Shown here piece after piece: positions 53,484 to 64,000 of a stretch of 64,000 bases of DNA. The stretch is taken from positions 778,787-842,786 of the forward strand of contig VZSE01010764.1 of NCBI GenBank assembly GCA_013398275.1, given 5' to 3'. Numbering within the stretch: position 1 is the first letter of the stretch; each line of letters opens with the position of its first letter. The DNA comes from Promerops cafer (lineage: Eukaryota > Chordata > Aves > Passeriformes > Nectariniidae). Below the pieces are notes generated by a model. That model worked only from the letters and a program-made list of their open reading frames with translations, did not search any database and was not told the origin of the DNA. Both the position numbers and the translations under genes were made by a program.

Positions 53484-54394
53484 TCCATGCAGCATCCAAG
53501 CGCTTCCTTTGTTTGCTCCTTACAAAGTTACAGACCACTCTCCCCACTGGGTTATCACAGTGTTAAATACCAGGCACTTCGAAGTCAGGAGGTTCTGAAA
53601 ATTTATTTAGTCATGTCCTTTATACATATTCTGTCCTTTTTACTCACTTAAAAACCATAGTATTATGCATGCTGGGAAGTACCACTTATTTTTCTGATGA
53701 AATGTATGAGGACCTTGAAAATGATGAAGAGTTCCCTGCTTATAATGGGGGATAGAAAATTATCTCAATTGTATGATCTCAAAATGTCATTTAGCTGTCT
53801 TCAAGGCCTTCAGTTCTAAATATATTTGGTTCTTGTTGAAGTCCTTAGGACTAGATCATCACAGCTTGCAAAGTTGCACTGTGTTGCTGTGGTCCCACCC
53901 AGTTCCCACTGAAATCAGTTGACTTGGTTGGAGTCAAAGGCTCCTGCAAAGCAGAGATGGCTACTTTCACAAACTTTTGCTCTCCAAAATAGCTGTGATG
54001 TCCTCAAGAGTGTCATTACTTACTAGTCAAAAAATTACCTTCATAATGGTGCTTTCTTAAGTAATTTTGTCATCTTGAGCTTGTTCTGTCCTGATTTCAT
54101 TAAGTCTACTGAAGATGCACTTTAAATTAGAGGCATATGACCACATTTCTTTTTTGCTCTAACTGCTTGCTCCCCAGCTATTTAGTTTCTATATATTTCA
54201 AAGTAGATCCTTACATGTAGCTTAGTATTTTTGTCTGTACAGACTGAAGCATATGATGATGAAAAATGGATTTTTGTACATTAATATCTCACCCAGACTG
54301 ATTTTGCAAAGTAGTCTTTCAGGATATTTTGCACTGTTTGCAGTTACATGTAGTGTTATATTAAGAGTAATTCAAATCACAGTGTGGAAGAGGA

Positions 54395-54478
54395 TGGAAA
54401 TGATCTCTGGAGCTTGCCTTGTCAGAGCAGGGCCAGTTGGAGGAGATGGCCCAGGACTGTGTCCAGTTTGGGTTTGAA
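54395..54478 (-). mobile_element. CR1 LINE short fragment
   Basis: Antisense CR1 words (gatctctggagcttgcc, gagcagggccagttggag, ccaggactgtgtccag) directly abutting the tail of the longer copy that starts at 54479, so one copy has landed next to or inside the other. Confidence 0.7.
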
Positions 54479-56180
54479 TCACAGAATCACAGAATGGTTT
54501 GGGTTAGAAGGGATCTTAAAGGTCATCTCATTCCACCTCCCTGCCATGGGCACCTTCCACTATCCCAGGTTGCTCCAAGCCCCAGCCAACCTGGCCCTGA
54601 ACACTTCCAGGGATGGGGCACTCACAAGTCTTCTGGGCAACCAGAGGGTGTCTTAACACCCTCACAGTAGCATTTTTTCTTCATAGCTAATCTAAATCTA
54701 CCCTTTGTCTCAAAAAGGTGGAGGTTCCAGAGCCTCTCTGGGAAACCTGCTGCATTATTTGATCACCTGTACAATTTTAAAAAAAAGTTTATATTTGAAA
54801 GGATTTTTTTTCTATTTCCATTTGTGCCCTTTGCCTCCTGTTCTATCACTGGACAGTACAGAGAAGAATCTCTTGTCTTACTCTCCCTCATCAAATATTT
54901 ATGCTCTCTGATAAGATTCCCTGTGAGTTTTCTCTCCTCCAGGCTGAGAAGTCCCAGCTCTCTCAACCTTTCCTTGGATGCCAGATGTTCAAGTCCCTTT
55001 AATCATCTGCACATTCCTTCACTGGGCTCACTCAAGTGTGTCCATGTCCTTGCACTCTCTTGCCCAGCCTGGACCCAGCACTGCTGACGTGTGTCCCTTG
55101 TGCTGGGCAGCTCCTCATCCTGTTGTTCTTTCTAGTGCCACCCAGGATGCTGTTGGCTGCCTTTGCTGCACGGACACAGGGCTGGATCATGTTTGCCTTG
55201 CTGTACTCCAGGGTCCTCAGATCTTTTTCTGCTAAGCTGCTTCCCGTCCAGTCTTCAGCCAGTTGGTGCATGGGGTGTTTCCTCCCCAGCTGCAGGACTT
55301 TTCACTTCCATTTATTAAACTGGATGAGGCTCCTGTTGAGGTTCCTGGTCCGTTTCTCCAGCCTGCTGAGGTCTTGCTGATGGCAGCACAACCCTCTTGT
55401 GTATCAGCACTCCCCTCAGTTGTGTCACCTGCAGACTTGCTGAGGATACACTTTGTCCCATCACCTAGGTTGTTAATACTGAACAGTATCAGACCAGTGC
55501 TGACTCTTGGGATACACCACTAGTGAGTTGTGTCCAGCTGGACTTTGCACCACTGTTCACAGCCTTCAAGTCCACCAGTTTAGCCAATTTTCAGTCCACC
55601 TCACTGTCCATGTATCTAGTCTGTACTTCATCAGCTTGTCAGTGAAGATCTTGGGGGAGACAGTGTCAAAAGGCTTGCTAAAATAAAGATAAACAACATC
55701 CCTGCTTTCTCCTCATCCATCAAACCAGTCATCTCATCTTAGAAGGCTGTGCTGACTAATGCCAGTCACGTTTCTATCCTTCATATGTTTGGAAATGGTT
55801 TCCAGGAGGTTTTGCTCCATCTTCCCAAGGATCAAGGTGAGACTGACTGACCTGTAATTCCTGGTGTCCTCCTCTTTGCCATTATTGAAGACAGAAGTGA
55901 CATTTGCTTTCCTCCAGTCCTGAGGAGCCTCCCTGAGTTGCCATGACCTTTCAAGGATAAAAGAGTGGTCTCACAATTATGTCAGCCAACCGCCTCAGCA
56001 TTCAGGGGTGTATCCCATGAGATCTCATGGACTTCTGTGCATTCAGTTTATGTGAATGTTCCCTAACCTGGTCTGTTTCACTGAGAGTTTTCTCTGTTCT
56101 GGATTTCCCTCCTGGCCTCATGAACCTGCCATTCCTGAAAGCAAATCAGACTGAGGCAAAGTCAGCACAGAGGATTTTGG
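54479..56180 (-). mobile_element. CR1 LINE, long 5'-truncated copy (RT to 3' end)
   Basis: About 1.7 kb antisense to XYLB. The 3' end (tcacagaatcacagaatgg, ggttagaagggatcttaaag) lies at the left. On the minus strand, peptide remnants run in the right order towards it: HGIHP and MLRRLADIIVRPLF near 56010, DTVSPKIFTDKLMKYRLDTW near 55640, a YADD-like AGDT near 55420, LGSS/AEKDL-like words near 55220, and ERLRELGLLSLEERKL near 54940. Many stops and frameshifts show it is inactive. The right edge is approximate. Confidence 0.9.
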
Positions 56181-56989
56181 TCCTTTATCACCCAGTCCTA
56201 TTCCCTGGCTGTCTGTGCTGCAGACCTTGGTCTGTGTCTCTGTGTGTGTGTTTACTTGTGGGCTCCTTTCCAAACAAACAAGCCTGAGATCTGTGCTGAT
56301 TTCCCAGACAAGCTTTTCCTGTTCGTGGCTCAGGATGTCAGCCAGCTGCCCCAGTGAGCCAGTGATTCAATTCCAGGGGAAGTTCAGCTTGGGTGAAAAC
56401 AAAGACAGCAGTACACGTTTTTCTTTGGGTTTTTAATTACTTCCGTCTGTATCTGGAGCATTTTTCTTAAAAATATTTCACTCTGCAGGTGTTGCCTCAC
56501 AGACTTTCTCTCATCATAACTTTTCTTATCATCTGTAGCCATTAAAGAGTTCAAAATACTTTTGGCAGGGGAGTTAACACAGGTGCCCTGGAGCAACTCC
56601 CTTTGGGATAATTACATTTTTTACTAAAAGTCTCCTTTTTGACAGGTGTTATCTTAGGGTTCATTTCATGTCAGGAGTTGCTGTGTCGTGCTGTGCTGTC
56701 TGCCAGAGAGGGATGTGTTTCACTGTGGACTTTTCTAGGGCTGAAACTTCTGTATGCAAAGTAAATTGTTTTTTTTTTTTAATACTGGAAGGACAATCCA
56801 ATAAATAATTTTCTTTCTTATTGGAAATTGAAATAATGTTGCTTTTTTGGGATGGAAAGAAGTGTAGAGGCAGGATTTTTATGTCTCATTGATTGTCAAG
56901 GAGAGCCATGGCTGCAGTTCACAGTGAAAATGTGGAATGATTTCAGTGCTGCTTTGACCCTCAGGAGACTTGGCCTGCAGTCCCAGTTC

Positions 56990-57075
56990 ATCTAGATGAG
57001 TATCTTCTATTTTTCTCACATTTGAAATCAGGATGCTGATAATTCCTATCTGTCAAGGGTGTTCTGAGCACAAAT
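56990..57075 (+). mobile_element. MIR/CORE-SINE-like tail remnant
   Basis: Words tttctcacatttgaaatca, ggatgctgataattcctatc and gggtgttctgagcac follow the order of the MIR 3' region (tail of the cctcatctgtaaaatgggg-ataataatacctacct-type consensus). Pattern-based only. Confidence 0.4.
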
Positions 57076-58554
57076 TGACTATTTTTAGACTGGAATTATC
57101 AACTCCCTCAGTTGTTAAATGGGAAATGAGATTCAGACCTAGCAATTTCTTTTTTTGGTGCTTAATTCACAGATTAAAGCTCTGCTGAGGACCCTGAACA
57201 CCAACATGTACAAGGGTCCAGACCTGGATCACTGAAGTTTTCAGGTTCACAGAGGGTTATTTGCAGCTTGGATGAGATGTTTGTGTACAAGCAGAGGAGA
57301 AGAAACCAGGTTGGCACTCTGTTCTGCAGAGCAGCAGTTGTTGCTTCTGTAAAGTTTGAAGCATATGGTTTGCATTTCTGTGTGGTAGGGAAATGGAAGA
57401 TTTCTGGTAGGGCTCCCATGGTTTCTTCTGGGAATTTGTGGAAGGAAATAGTAGCTGATAGGCCATGTAGCCTTTGCATGGTGAGCATGATGTCTTTGGT
57501 ATGTCAGATCTCTGACACATGTAGTGCACAGGAGACCAGGGCCCATATGGTAAACCTTGATGCATTTTGTATTCCTCCCTTGCTAGCCAGTCAAAATTTG
57601 AGCTTAAGAAAGGAAACATGAAAGCAGAAATCTGACCATATGGCAACCCTAATTAAGGGGGTGATGTTTTTTTTTTTTCCACCTTCAAACTTAATGCAGT
57701 CATGGTGACCTCAGTGCTCTTTGCTTTCCTATGGTGCATTTCAGCATGAAAATTTTGCTTTCCTGATGGAGCATTTGCAATCAAACACTTCTGGTTTTGT
57801 TTCATAAGAAATGATGTGCTTTCAAAATTTCTGTTCAAACTGTCTCATAGTTAAAGTCATGTTTTAGGTGGCTTTTGTGAGGAAACATGAAGGATGCATC
57901 TCCTTTAGGAGAATGAGATCCCTTTTTTGAGTGATAACAGAAATGAGTCTTGAACCTAAATTTAAAATAAATCAAGCCAATGTCTTTGCTATTGGGTTTT
58001 GAGTCAGTCTGTCTTCTGCTTGGGGCTATTCTGCCTCTTATGAAATATTCACCAATCCAGAGAGACAGTGTGACTTTGTATAACTTGATGGTGAAGGAAA
58101 CACTGCAGGATAAAGCAGATCCCGATTCAGGTTCTGTCCCTGCTCTACATCAGGGGATTTATGTCCTAACTGAGTCCATAGGCAGCAAGGTGATAGTGTT
58201 TATTTACTGTCTTTCTGATCTTTCTTGAGTAGAACATTTTCCAATGTGGCCTTGAAAAACTCCTCAGTTAGCTGTTCTGGTCCCACAGAATGTATCTGGC
58301 AGAAAAATTCTTGACCAGTGCCTTCAGGATTACTTAATAAGTTATGAATTACAGAACAAAGGTGCTAATATGTTCCAGGTAATAGTACATAGGGTTTCTC
58401 ATTTTATTTAGTCAGTCTTTGCTGAAGTCAGTGCCTCTCTTTAGATTTTTGGCTTGTTTGCTGCTACTACATTCCTACTTTGCATAAGACTGTATAAGGA
58501 GAGGGTCTAACACTGTCTTTCTCATGGCCAGACCTTTGTTTTTCTCTTTTTGTG

Positions 58555-58690
58555 TGATTTTCTATAATTTACATAGCTTGACAGTGTGTCTTAGTGGATT
58601 TTTAATTTTGCAGAACTTGAGTCGATTTGCTGTTGAAAAATTAACCAGTCCATGCCCTTGAAAAGTCATTGCATCTGTTATTACCTCCAC
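58555..58690. repeat. Dispersed repeat pair, copy 1
   Basis: Shares tgagtc-attt, ttttgaa-aatta, catgcccttg-aaagtcattgca and ttatt-cc in order with 61855-61985, about 3.3 kb downstream in the same orientation, with small indels. No named family was recognised. Confidence 0.65.
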
Positions 58691-60437
58691 ATGTGATAAG
58701 TTTAAGAAAATGATTAGCAAAGGTGTCACTCATTTCTGCATGCTGTATATCAGATTGGACTGGCTGTGAAGTAGTGAACCATATTAAAGCTGTGAAATCA
58801 GCCCTGCTCTACAGGGACTACAACCAGCTGCACCAATTTTACTACTTTTTTTCCCTTGCAGATTCAGGAATGATTGGAATGGAGTTTGACAGTTTATTTA
58901 CAGATTTGCTGTGACTGACAGGATGCCAGAGGGGAAATGTTTGTACTCCCTGAAGATAGTTTTTAGTAACTAAGGCTAAATATCTGACAGGACTTCTGTT
59001 ACAAAACAGAGTGTGATCAACAGTTGTGTTACTGCAGAATTCAGTGCAGTTTTTCATTTAAAATACAGCTAAAAATACAGAACTAAAGCCAGCATTTGCT
59101 TTAATGTAAAATGTCTCCACAGAGAAGTGTGATGCTGGTGAATTCAAGCCTTCCAGTCCAGTTCTGATCCCTCCCTGTAAGAAACTGGGGAAAGGGGGAT
59201 GAAAACCACTCACATGCCACTTTCTTTCCTCTAGATCATTGATTTTCAAACTTAAAATTTCTAGTGTCCCTAAATTTTTCAGTATGGGATTGGACTTCTT
59301 GCATGGTAAGTTCAAGTCTCCTTGGCAACAAATGTCTTTCTCTTACATTATGGGATGCCAGGAGTTCATGGACCATGCACTGAAAACTTACGCCCATGTG
59401 TGAGATGTTAAGATTCCTTGAGGTTTAACCTTGAAATGAAGAAAACAAAATTAATCTTGTTTTCCTCTTACATTCATCCCTTGGCTTTTTAACTACTGCA
59501 AGTGGGCTTTTTCTTTTTCATAATCATTCTTTTTCTGATTCCCAGTGTAAATCTGCAGTAACCTAAAGTATCCTTGTGTTGCATAGAAATTTTATACAAT
59601 GGTAATTTGAAAACAGAAACTTTTTAAAAGAAGATGCACGAGCTGTATACTGTATTATGTACAATATATGGGTAGTAATATTATACTTTGTATTACCAGA
59701 ATTAATATTAAACTTTTAGTCAGGAAAGTATTTTTTGTTCATTAGGAGCTCTTTGTTCATTTATGAGGCACAGAAGCTTTTGTACATTGCAAAGGTTAAC
59801 TGTGCTCAGAGTAAAGGTACTTGAATAAATTGTTTTATGGGTAGCAGAGGTTGGAGGTGGGCAGATTTGTCTAGCACAGAGAGAAAAAGTATTTTTATTA
59901 GATTGTTAGGTGTTAAGAAGTGCTGCCAACTTGCCAAATGTAATCTGAGTATTCATGAGCAAGAAATGCTGAAATATTGCAGGGGACAGAAAAGAGGCAC
60001 CCGAGTCCCCGTGTCCTTACTTGTATTTAAGACAGTCCTGGTTATGTCAAGTGTGACAGATTTTAGTAGGGTTAATTTTTTCTTAATTTTGTTGTTTTTC
60101 TGGCTGGACTGATAACCTACTGCAGACTGTAGTATTTGCTCTATGTTTTTGTCATAATAAGACTGTGCACCAAGGAAGTGATGTAGAGCCTAATCAGGGA
60201 AGAATAAATGAGAAAAGGCAAAATGAGCCTTTCTCAGTCACGAACTTCTAGTAAATAAGTCCCTTTTTAATATTGATATGTAAAGAATGGCTTACAGAAA
60301 GATCTGAACACACTGAGCTGTACCACAGCCCTAGGGAAGATTTCCCTGGCTCTCTGGTGATCACCAGGCTCAGCTCATCTCCCCAGTGATGGGGCTCTTC
60401 CAACATAGTCTTTATTCTGGATGCTACAGGTGAATTC

Positions 60438-60839
60438 TTATTTGCCTTTTTTAATTGTTGGTAATAAAAAACATACTTCTGGGAACAGAGACTGGCATCC
60501 AGGTGAATTCCTGGTGAATTCTGTTTTCATTAGACTGTATGGCCACGGTTGTTCTGGACCTGTGGCTCTGGCAGTCCTGGCTGCAGAGTGACTCTTCTGC
60601 CATGGCAGAGTGAAGCTTTTCTGTGTCTGCACCTTTGTCATCCACGCAGTCAAGGAGTGCCTCAGGGAGTTTAGCCTATTCCTATGTCTTGCTATCCTGA
60701 CTATCAAAACCTTTTCTTGCAACAAGTCCAACTTTGGTGTGTCACAGCTTAACTCTGCCAGGCTCCCTCCTGTCTGTGCTGGCAGTGATGGCTCTCTCTG
60801 CCTGCTGTTATCCAGGCAGTCAAGCAGCTCCTCAGGCAA
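60438..60839 (-). other. 133-codon ORF with a frameshifted internal repeat, unknown
   Basis: The ORF starts MPEELLDCLDN on the minus strand. A second, frame-shifted copy of that start (LPEALLDCVDD) lies 170 bp further along in another frame. At DNA level the 34-bp cores at 60805-60838 and 60635-60668 match at 27 of 34 positions. No family is recognised. It could be a decayed repeat-bearing pseudogene, part of an old mobile element, or chance ORF over a DNA repeat. Confidence 0.3.
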
Positions 60840-61854
60840 TGGGAATGGTGGTTGTGGCTCTGTGGCTCTCTGGTGCCTTTTAGGACTCCAGAAAAGATGA
60901 CCAGAATAGTTAAAGAAAAGTCAGTGACCAGTGGGCCTGATATTATAGCTGAAGTTCTTCAGCAGCTGGATTATGTTATTAAAAAAGGATTAGATGATAG
61001 AGCAGGAATGGAGTGCTTTGAGATCAGCAGCAGAGCTGTGAACTGGAATCATGAGCATTACTAAGACTGTCATCCAGTGCCTAAAGACAAAAGTATAATT
61101 ACCATCAGAAGGTCATTTTTCTAACCAAAGGACAGTTGTAAACTGCCTTTACCAGGAAAAAAAAAAATCAGTATTTGTTGCATTGCATCATTGAATTATT
61201 CATCAAGATCAGACACTTTCTTGTTCAATTTACTTTGTCATTTTCTTCTAGCTTATTCTCAGCAGTTTGGATGAAAATATAACACAGTAGCACCTGCTTA
61301 CAAGAGACATTCAATTCACTGGATGTCTTGATTGGAAAGGCATTTGCTCTGGTCCAAGGTAAAATCAAATGCTCCTTTTTTTAATGGGATATTCATGTTT
61401 TATGGACAAATAGCTAGAATTGGTGTTATGATACCTTTCTGTTAACCTGGTCTTATTATTTTAGTGAGTTATTTCAGACCCTTAATTTAGAATAAATGAG
61501 ATTTACTCATGGATCAGGTCCTGCATCTTTTCTTCTGTTCTATACAGCCTGTGTTGAAACAAGTGTTTTCCCAGCAATAAGATTTGATTGTCTAGAAAGG
61601 TGTAAACATTCCTTTTTCTGAAATTGCTTCATGTATATAGGTGAAAAGAACACTCTCTTAGGAAATTCTAGGCATGGTTAGATTGTTTCAAGACCCTGGT
61701 CAGAGTACTGAGATGAGTAAATAATAATTTCTCTGTCACTTCACAAGCTTTCCTTTTTATACACATGTATATAGAGAAACTCAGAGACACAAGATGATCA
61801 GAATCTGCCCCCATATGTTCCTCTCACCACAATCCCTTTTTTTCTCTTTTGTTG

Positions 61855-61985
61855 CTTTCCCCCATAATTTACTTCGTTTGCATATTTTAGTGTTTCATAC
61901 CATGGTGCCTGAGTCAATTTTCTTTTGAATAATTAAACAGGTACATGCCCTTGGAAAGTCATTGCACCCTTTATTGCCACTTAAT
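61855..61985. repeat. Dispersed repeat pair, copy 2
   Basis: Counterpart of 58555-58690. The best-conserved block is acatgcccttggaaagtcat at about 61943. Similarity fades gradually on both sides, which suggests an old interspersed repeat rather than a recent duplication. Confidence 0.65.
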
Positions 61986-64000
61986 GTGTTAACTGTGAGG
62001 AATTGGGAAAAGATGTTGTACATTTTTGTTGACTGCTGTTTTTTGTGAGGATTGGATGTGGTGCAGTGAAAGGGATTCAGAGAGTATGCTGGATTTTGGT
62101 GAACCACATCTCAGGTACCCAGAGGATGTATCCAGAGTGGAAAACCTTATCCTTTTGCATTTGAAAGGAAAATGTGATCACAACAACAATAATGATAATA
62201 AAAAATAAAAATTAAAATTGATTGATAGATTCAGTGGCTATTCAGTGATGTCCCATACTTAGCTGGGGCTGGGTTTTAGGTAGTGGAAGATTTTGGCCTT
62301 TGCAGAAGAAAATTCAAAGAAAAGAATTGGCCCTGTGTCCTCTGTACTGTGTTTTTGGGAGAAGGGGAAGAGAGAGGGAATGAACAGGAGGAGTTTTTCA
62401 GCCTTTTAGTGAAGATAGCTGAGACTTCTCTGGAGGGATGACAGAGGCAGGTGGGGATTGGGGTGGATAACACACTCTGAGCTGCTTGGGGAAGGCTGGG
62501 TTAACAGGGAAGTTTCTGAAACAGTGGAGAGCTCCAGGTTGACATTAAATTCCTGAGCCAGGTGAGCTTGAGCCATAGCTGTGCTGTGCTATCACTCTAG
62601 CAGTGATATTGTAGGGATTTGTTAAAATTGTGCTGGCTTGGATAAATGAGTCACTGTTTCTGTTGTAGGAGCAAGGAGCATGCACCAGGGTAGGCCAATG
62701 ACAACATCTGCTTTGCTAATTGCATTTTATTTTACTATTGTCTGGTAGTCATGCTTTACTTTACTCCCTCCTTTATCTAGAGAATACTCTTAATTGTAAA
62801 CATATTTCAGTGTCTTTGGTCACTCTAAATGACATCTAAATGTTGGTTTGCCTTCATTGCTCATTCAAACCCTACTCTTTGCAATTAGGGTGCTACTAAA
62901 AATTTATATTGATTTCTATGTGGGTTTTTTTTTCCCTTAGGATAGGACATATCTGTGCTTAAATGCTACAAAATAAACCAAGGCAGTTTTTGTTTTTTAA
63001 TGCCAACAAATAGCTTTTTGGGACTGTGTGGCTCGTTACTCAGCATGCAGAGATCTGGGGAGAGATCCCAGCTGATCCCTGTGGCCAAGGCAGCTGCTGG
63101 ACTCCAGCTCTGTGGTAGGGAGCTGAAATCTCTTCTCCAGCTGTCAAAGGCTGAGAATTCCTTTAAAACATAAAACTTCTGTCTGGTCAAGCTTTAGAAA
63201 AAAGTGCAGACTGCAGCTTATGCTTTTGATGTGGAGTTGATTAATAAACGTAGAAATAGGAGGAAAAGGTTATGGCAGGGTGGGTTTGGGTTCAGTGCAA
63301 TTGATTGGGATTTATCCAGAGAAAAGGGACTCCATTGATACAGCTCTCTTTTCTTGGCCTTTGGAAGAACTTCCCATAGAACTGCTCAATTGTGCTTAAA
63401 ATATCCCCATGTCAGCATGGCTGATGTGTTCAGCCAAATGCTAAATGAGACACGCCTGATTTTGGGGTTCATCAGTGGAAGGAAACTTGGGGAGTATGGC
63501 AGCAGTTTATAAAAGAGCAGGCTCTTGAATTATGGAGATTAACATCTCAGGCAAGGCTACAAGCACAAAGCATACCTAAATAATAATCATTGTTTAAAAA
63601 GCATCAGTGCCTTGGAGATAAAGAACTGCTATAGATTGTCAAAGAGATTATCAAAATCCCTCAAACCAGACAGTGTTAATGATGCAGATCATGAAATGTG
63701 TGATGACTGAGACTTAAATGTGTATTTTGATACTGATTGTATGATCACTCATCAAAGGACTCAGACCTGTTTTTTTTTTTTTTCTTAGAGTGTTTTCTTT
63801 ACTATCTGAATCAAATATGTCAGCTCTGCAATCTGTGGCAGGATAATTGAAATGCAGTGAGAGTGCAAAATGTGAATGAAGCATGAGGTTGGCAAACTTT
63901 GTTTATCCTTTTATTTTTGCAGATCTATAAAAGTAACTGCTTAACTTGAGAACTGTTGGTGACATTAGTGTGATTTTCCATTCTTCCTCAGATAGGAAGT

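Larger units (their letters stand above)
47401..54394. other. Non-coding stretch, no gene recognised
   Basis: Contains a sense CR1 coding-region fragment (49195-49650) and a gtct microsatellite (53459-53483). No exon with family similarity was recognised. Confidence 0.55.
56181..64000. other. Non-coding stretch to the window end
   Basis: No exon of XYLB or of the expected neighbour ACVR2B was recognised. It holds a MIR-like remnant (56990-57075), a related pair of dispersed sequences (58555-58690 and 61855-61985) and a minus-strand internal repeat around 60635-60838. Confidence 0.55.

Noticed and set aside
34376..64000. ACVR2B, the downstream neighbour of XYLB in mammals
   Set aside because: No kinase or receptor-like exon peptide was recognised in any frame.

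Overview
This is nuclear DNA from a bird, very probably a songbird. It is AT-rich, intron-dominated sequence with one GC-rich CpG island, many decayed CR1 LINE fragments, and a short SINE made of a tRNA-Ile-like head joined to a CR1-type tail, the architecture described for passerine TguSINE1 elements. No prokaryotic gene organisation is present.

One protein-coding gene can be supported: XYLB (xylulokinase, FGGY carbohydrate kinase family), on the + strand. Fifteen exons with matching splice phases run from a CpG-island first exon (ATG at 7125, with an assembly duplicate at 6192) to exon 15 ending at 34375. They encode the first 426 residues plus one base of the next codon, colinear with the human protein without indels except for four fewer N-terminal residues. 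The C-terminal ~106 residues (exon 16 onward, including the glycine-rich ATP-binding segment) were not found in the remaining 29.6 kb. Either intron 15 is very long or the scaffold is wrong there.

Layout: 1-5574 is upstream DNA without a recognisable gene (CR1 fragment, tRNA-derived SINE). 5575-7439 is the CpG island and exon 1, present twice in tandem with a single N between the copies. 7440-9460 is intron 1 with opposed CR1 fragments. 9352-12115 is a scrambled stretch where exon 2 (once cut short) and exon 3 each appear twice around N gaps. 13033-34375 holds exons 4-15 in good order. 34376-64000 is non-coding, with several CR1 copies, ancient MIR-like remnants, small tandem repeats, a consensus CTCF core and a phase-compatible candidate exon.

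The most consequential observations concern the assembly: two false duplications and one misplaced contig inside XYLB, which would break automatic gene models. The biological leads are the missing 3' part of the gene, the candidate cassette exon at 36316-36387, a related repeat pair at 58.6/61.9 kb, and a frameshifted peptide-level repeat on the minus strand near 60.7 kb. I did not find a new multi-gene system; the window looks like an ordinary vertebrate housekeeping-enzyme locus.
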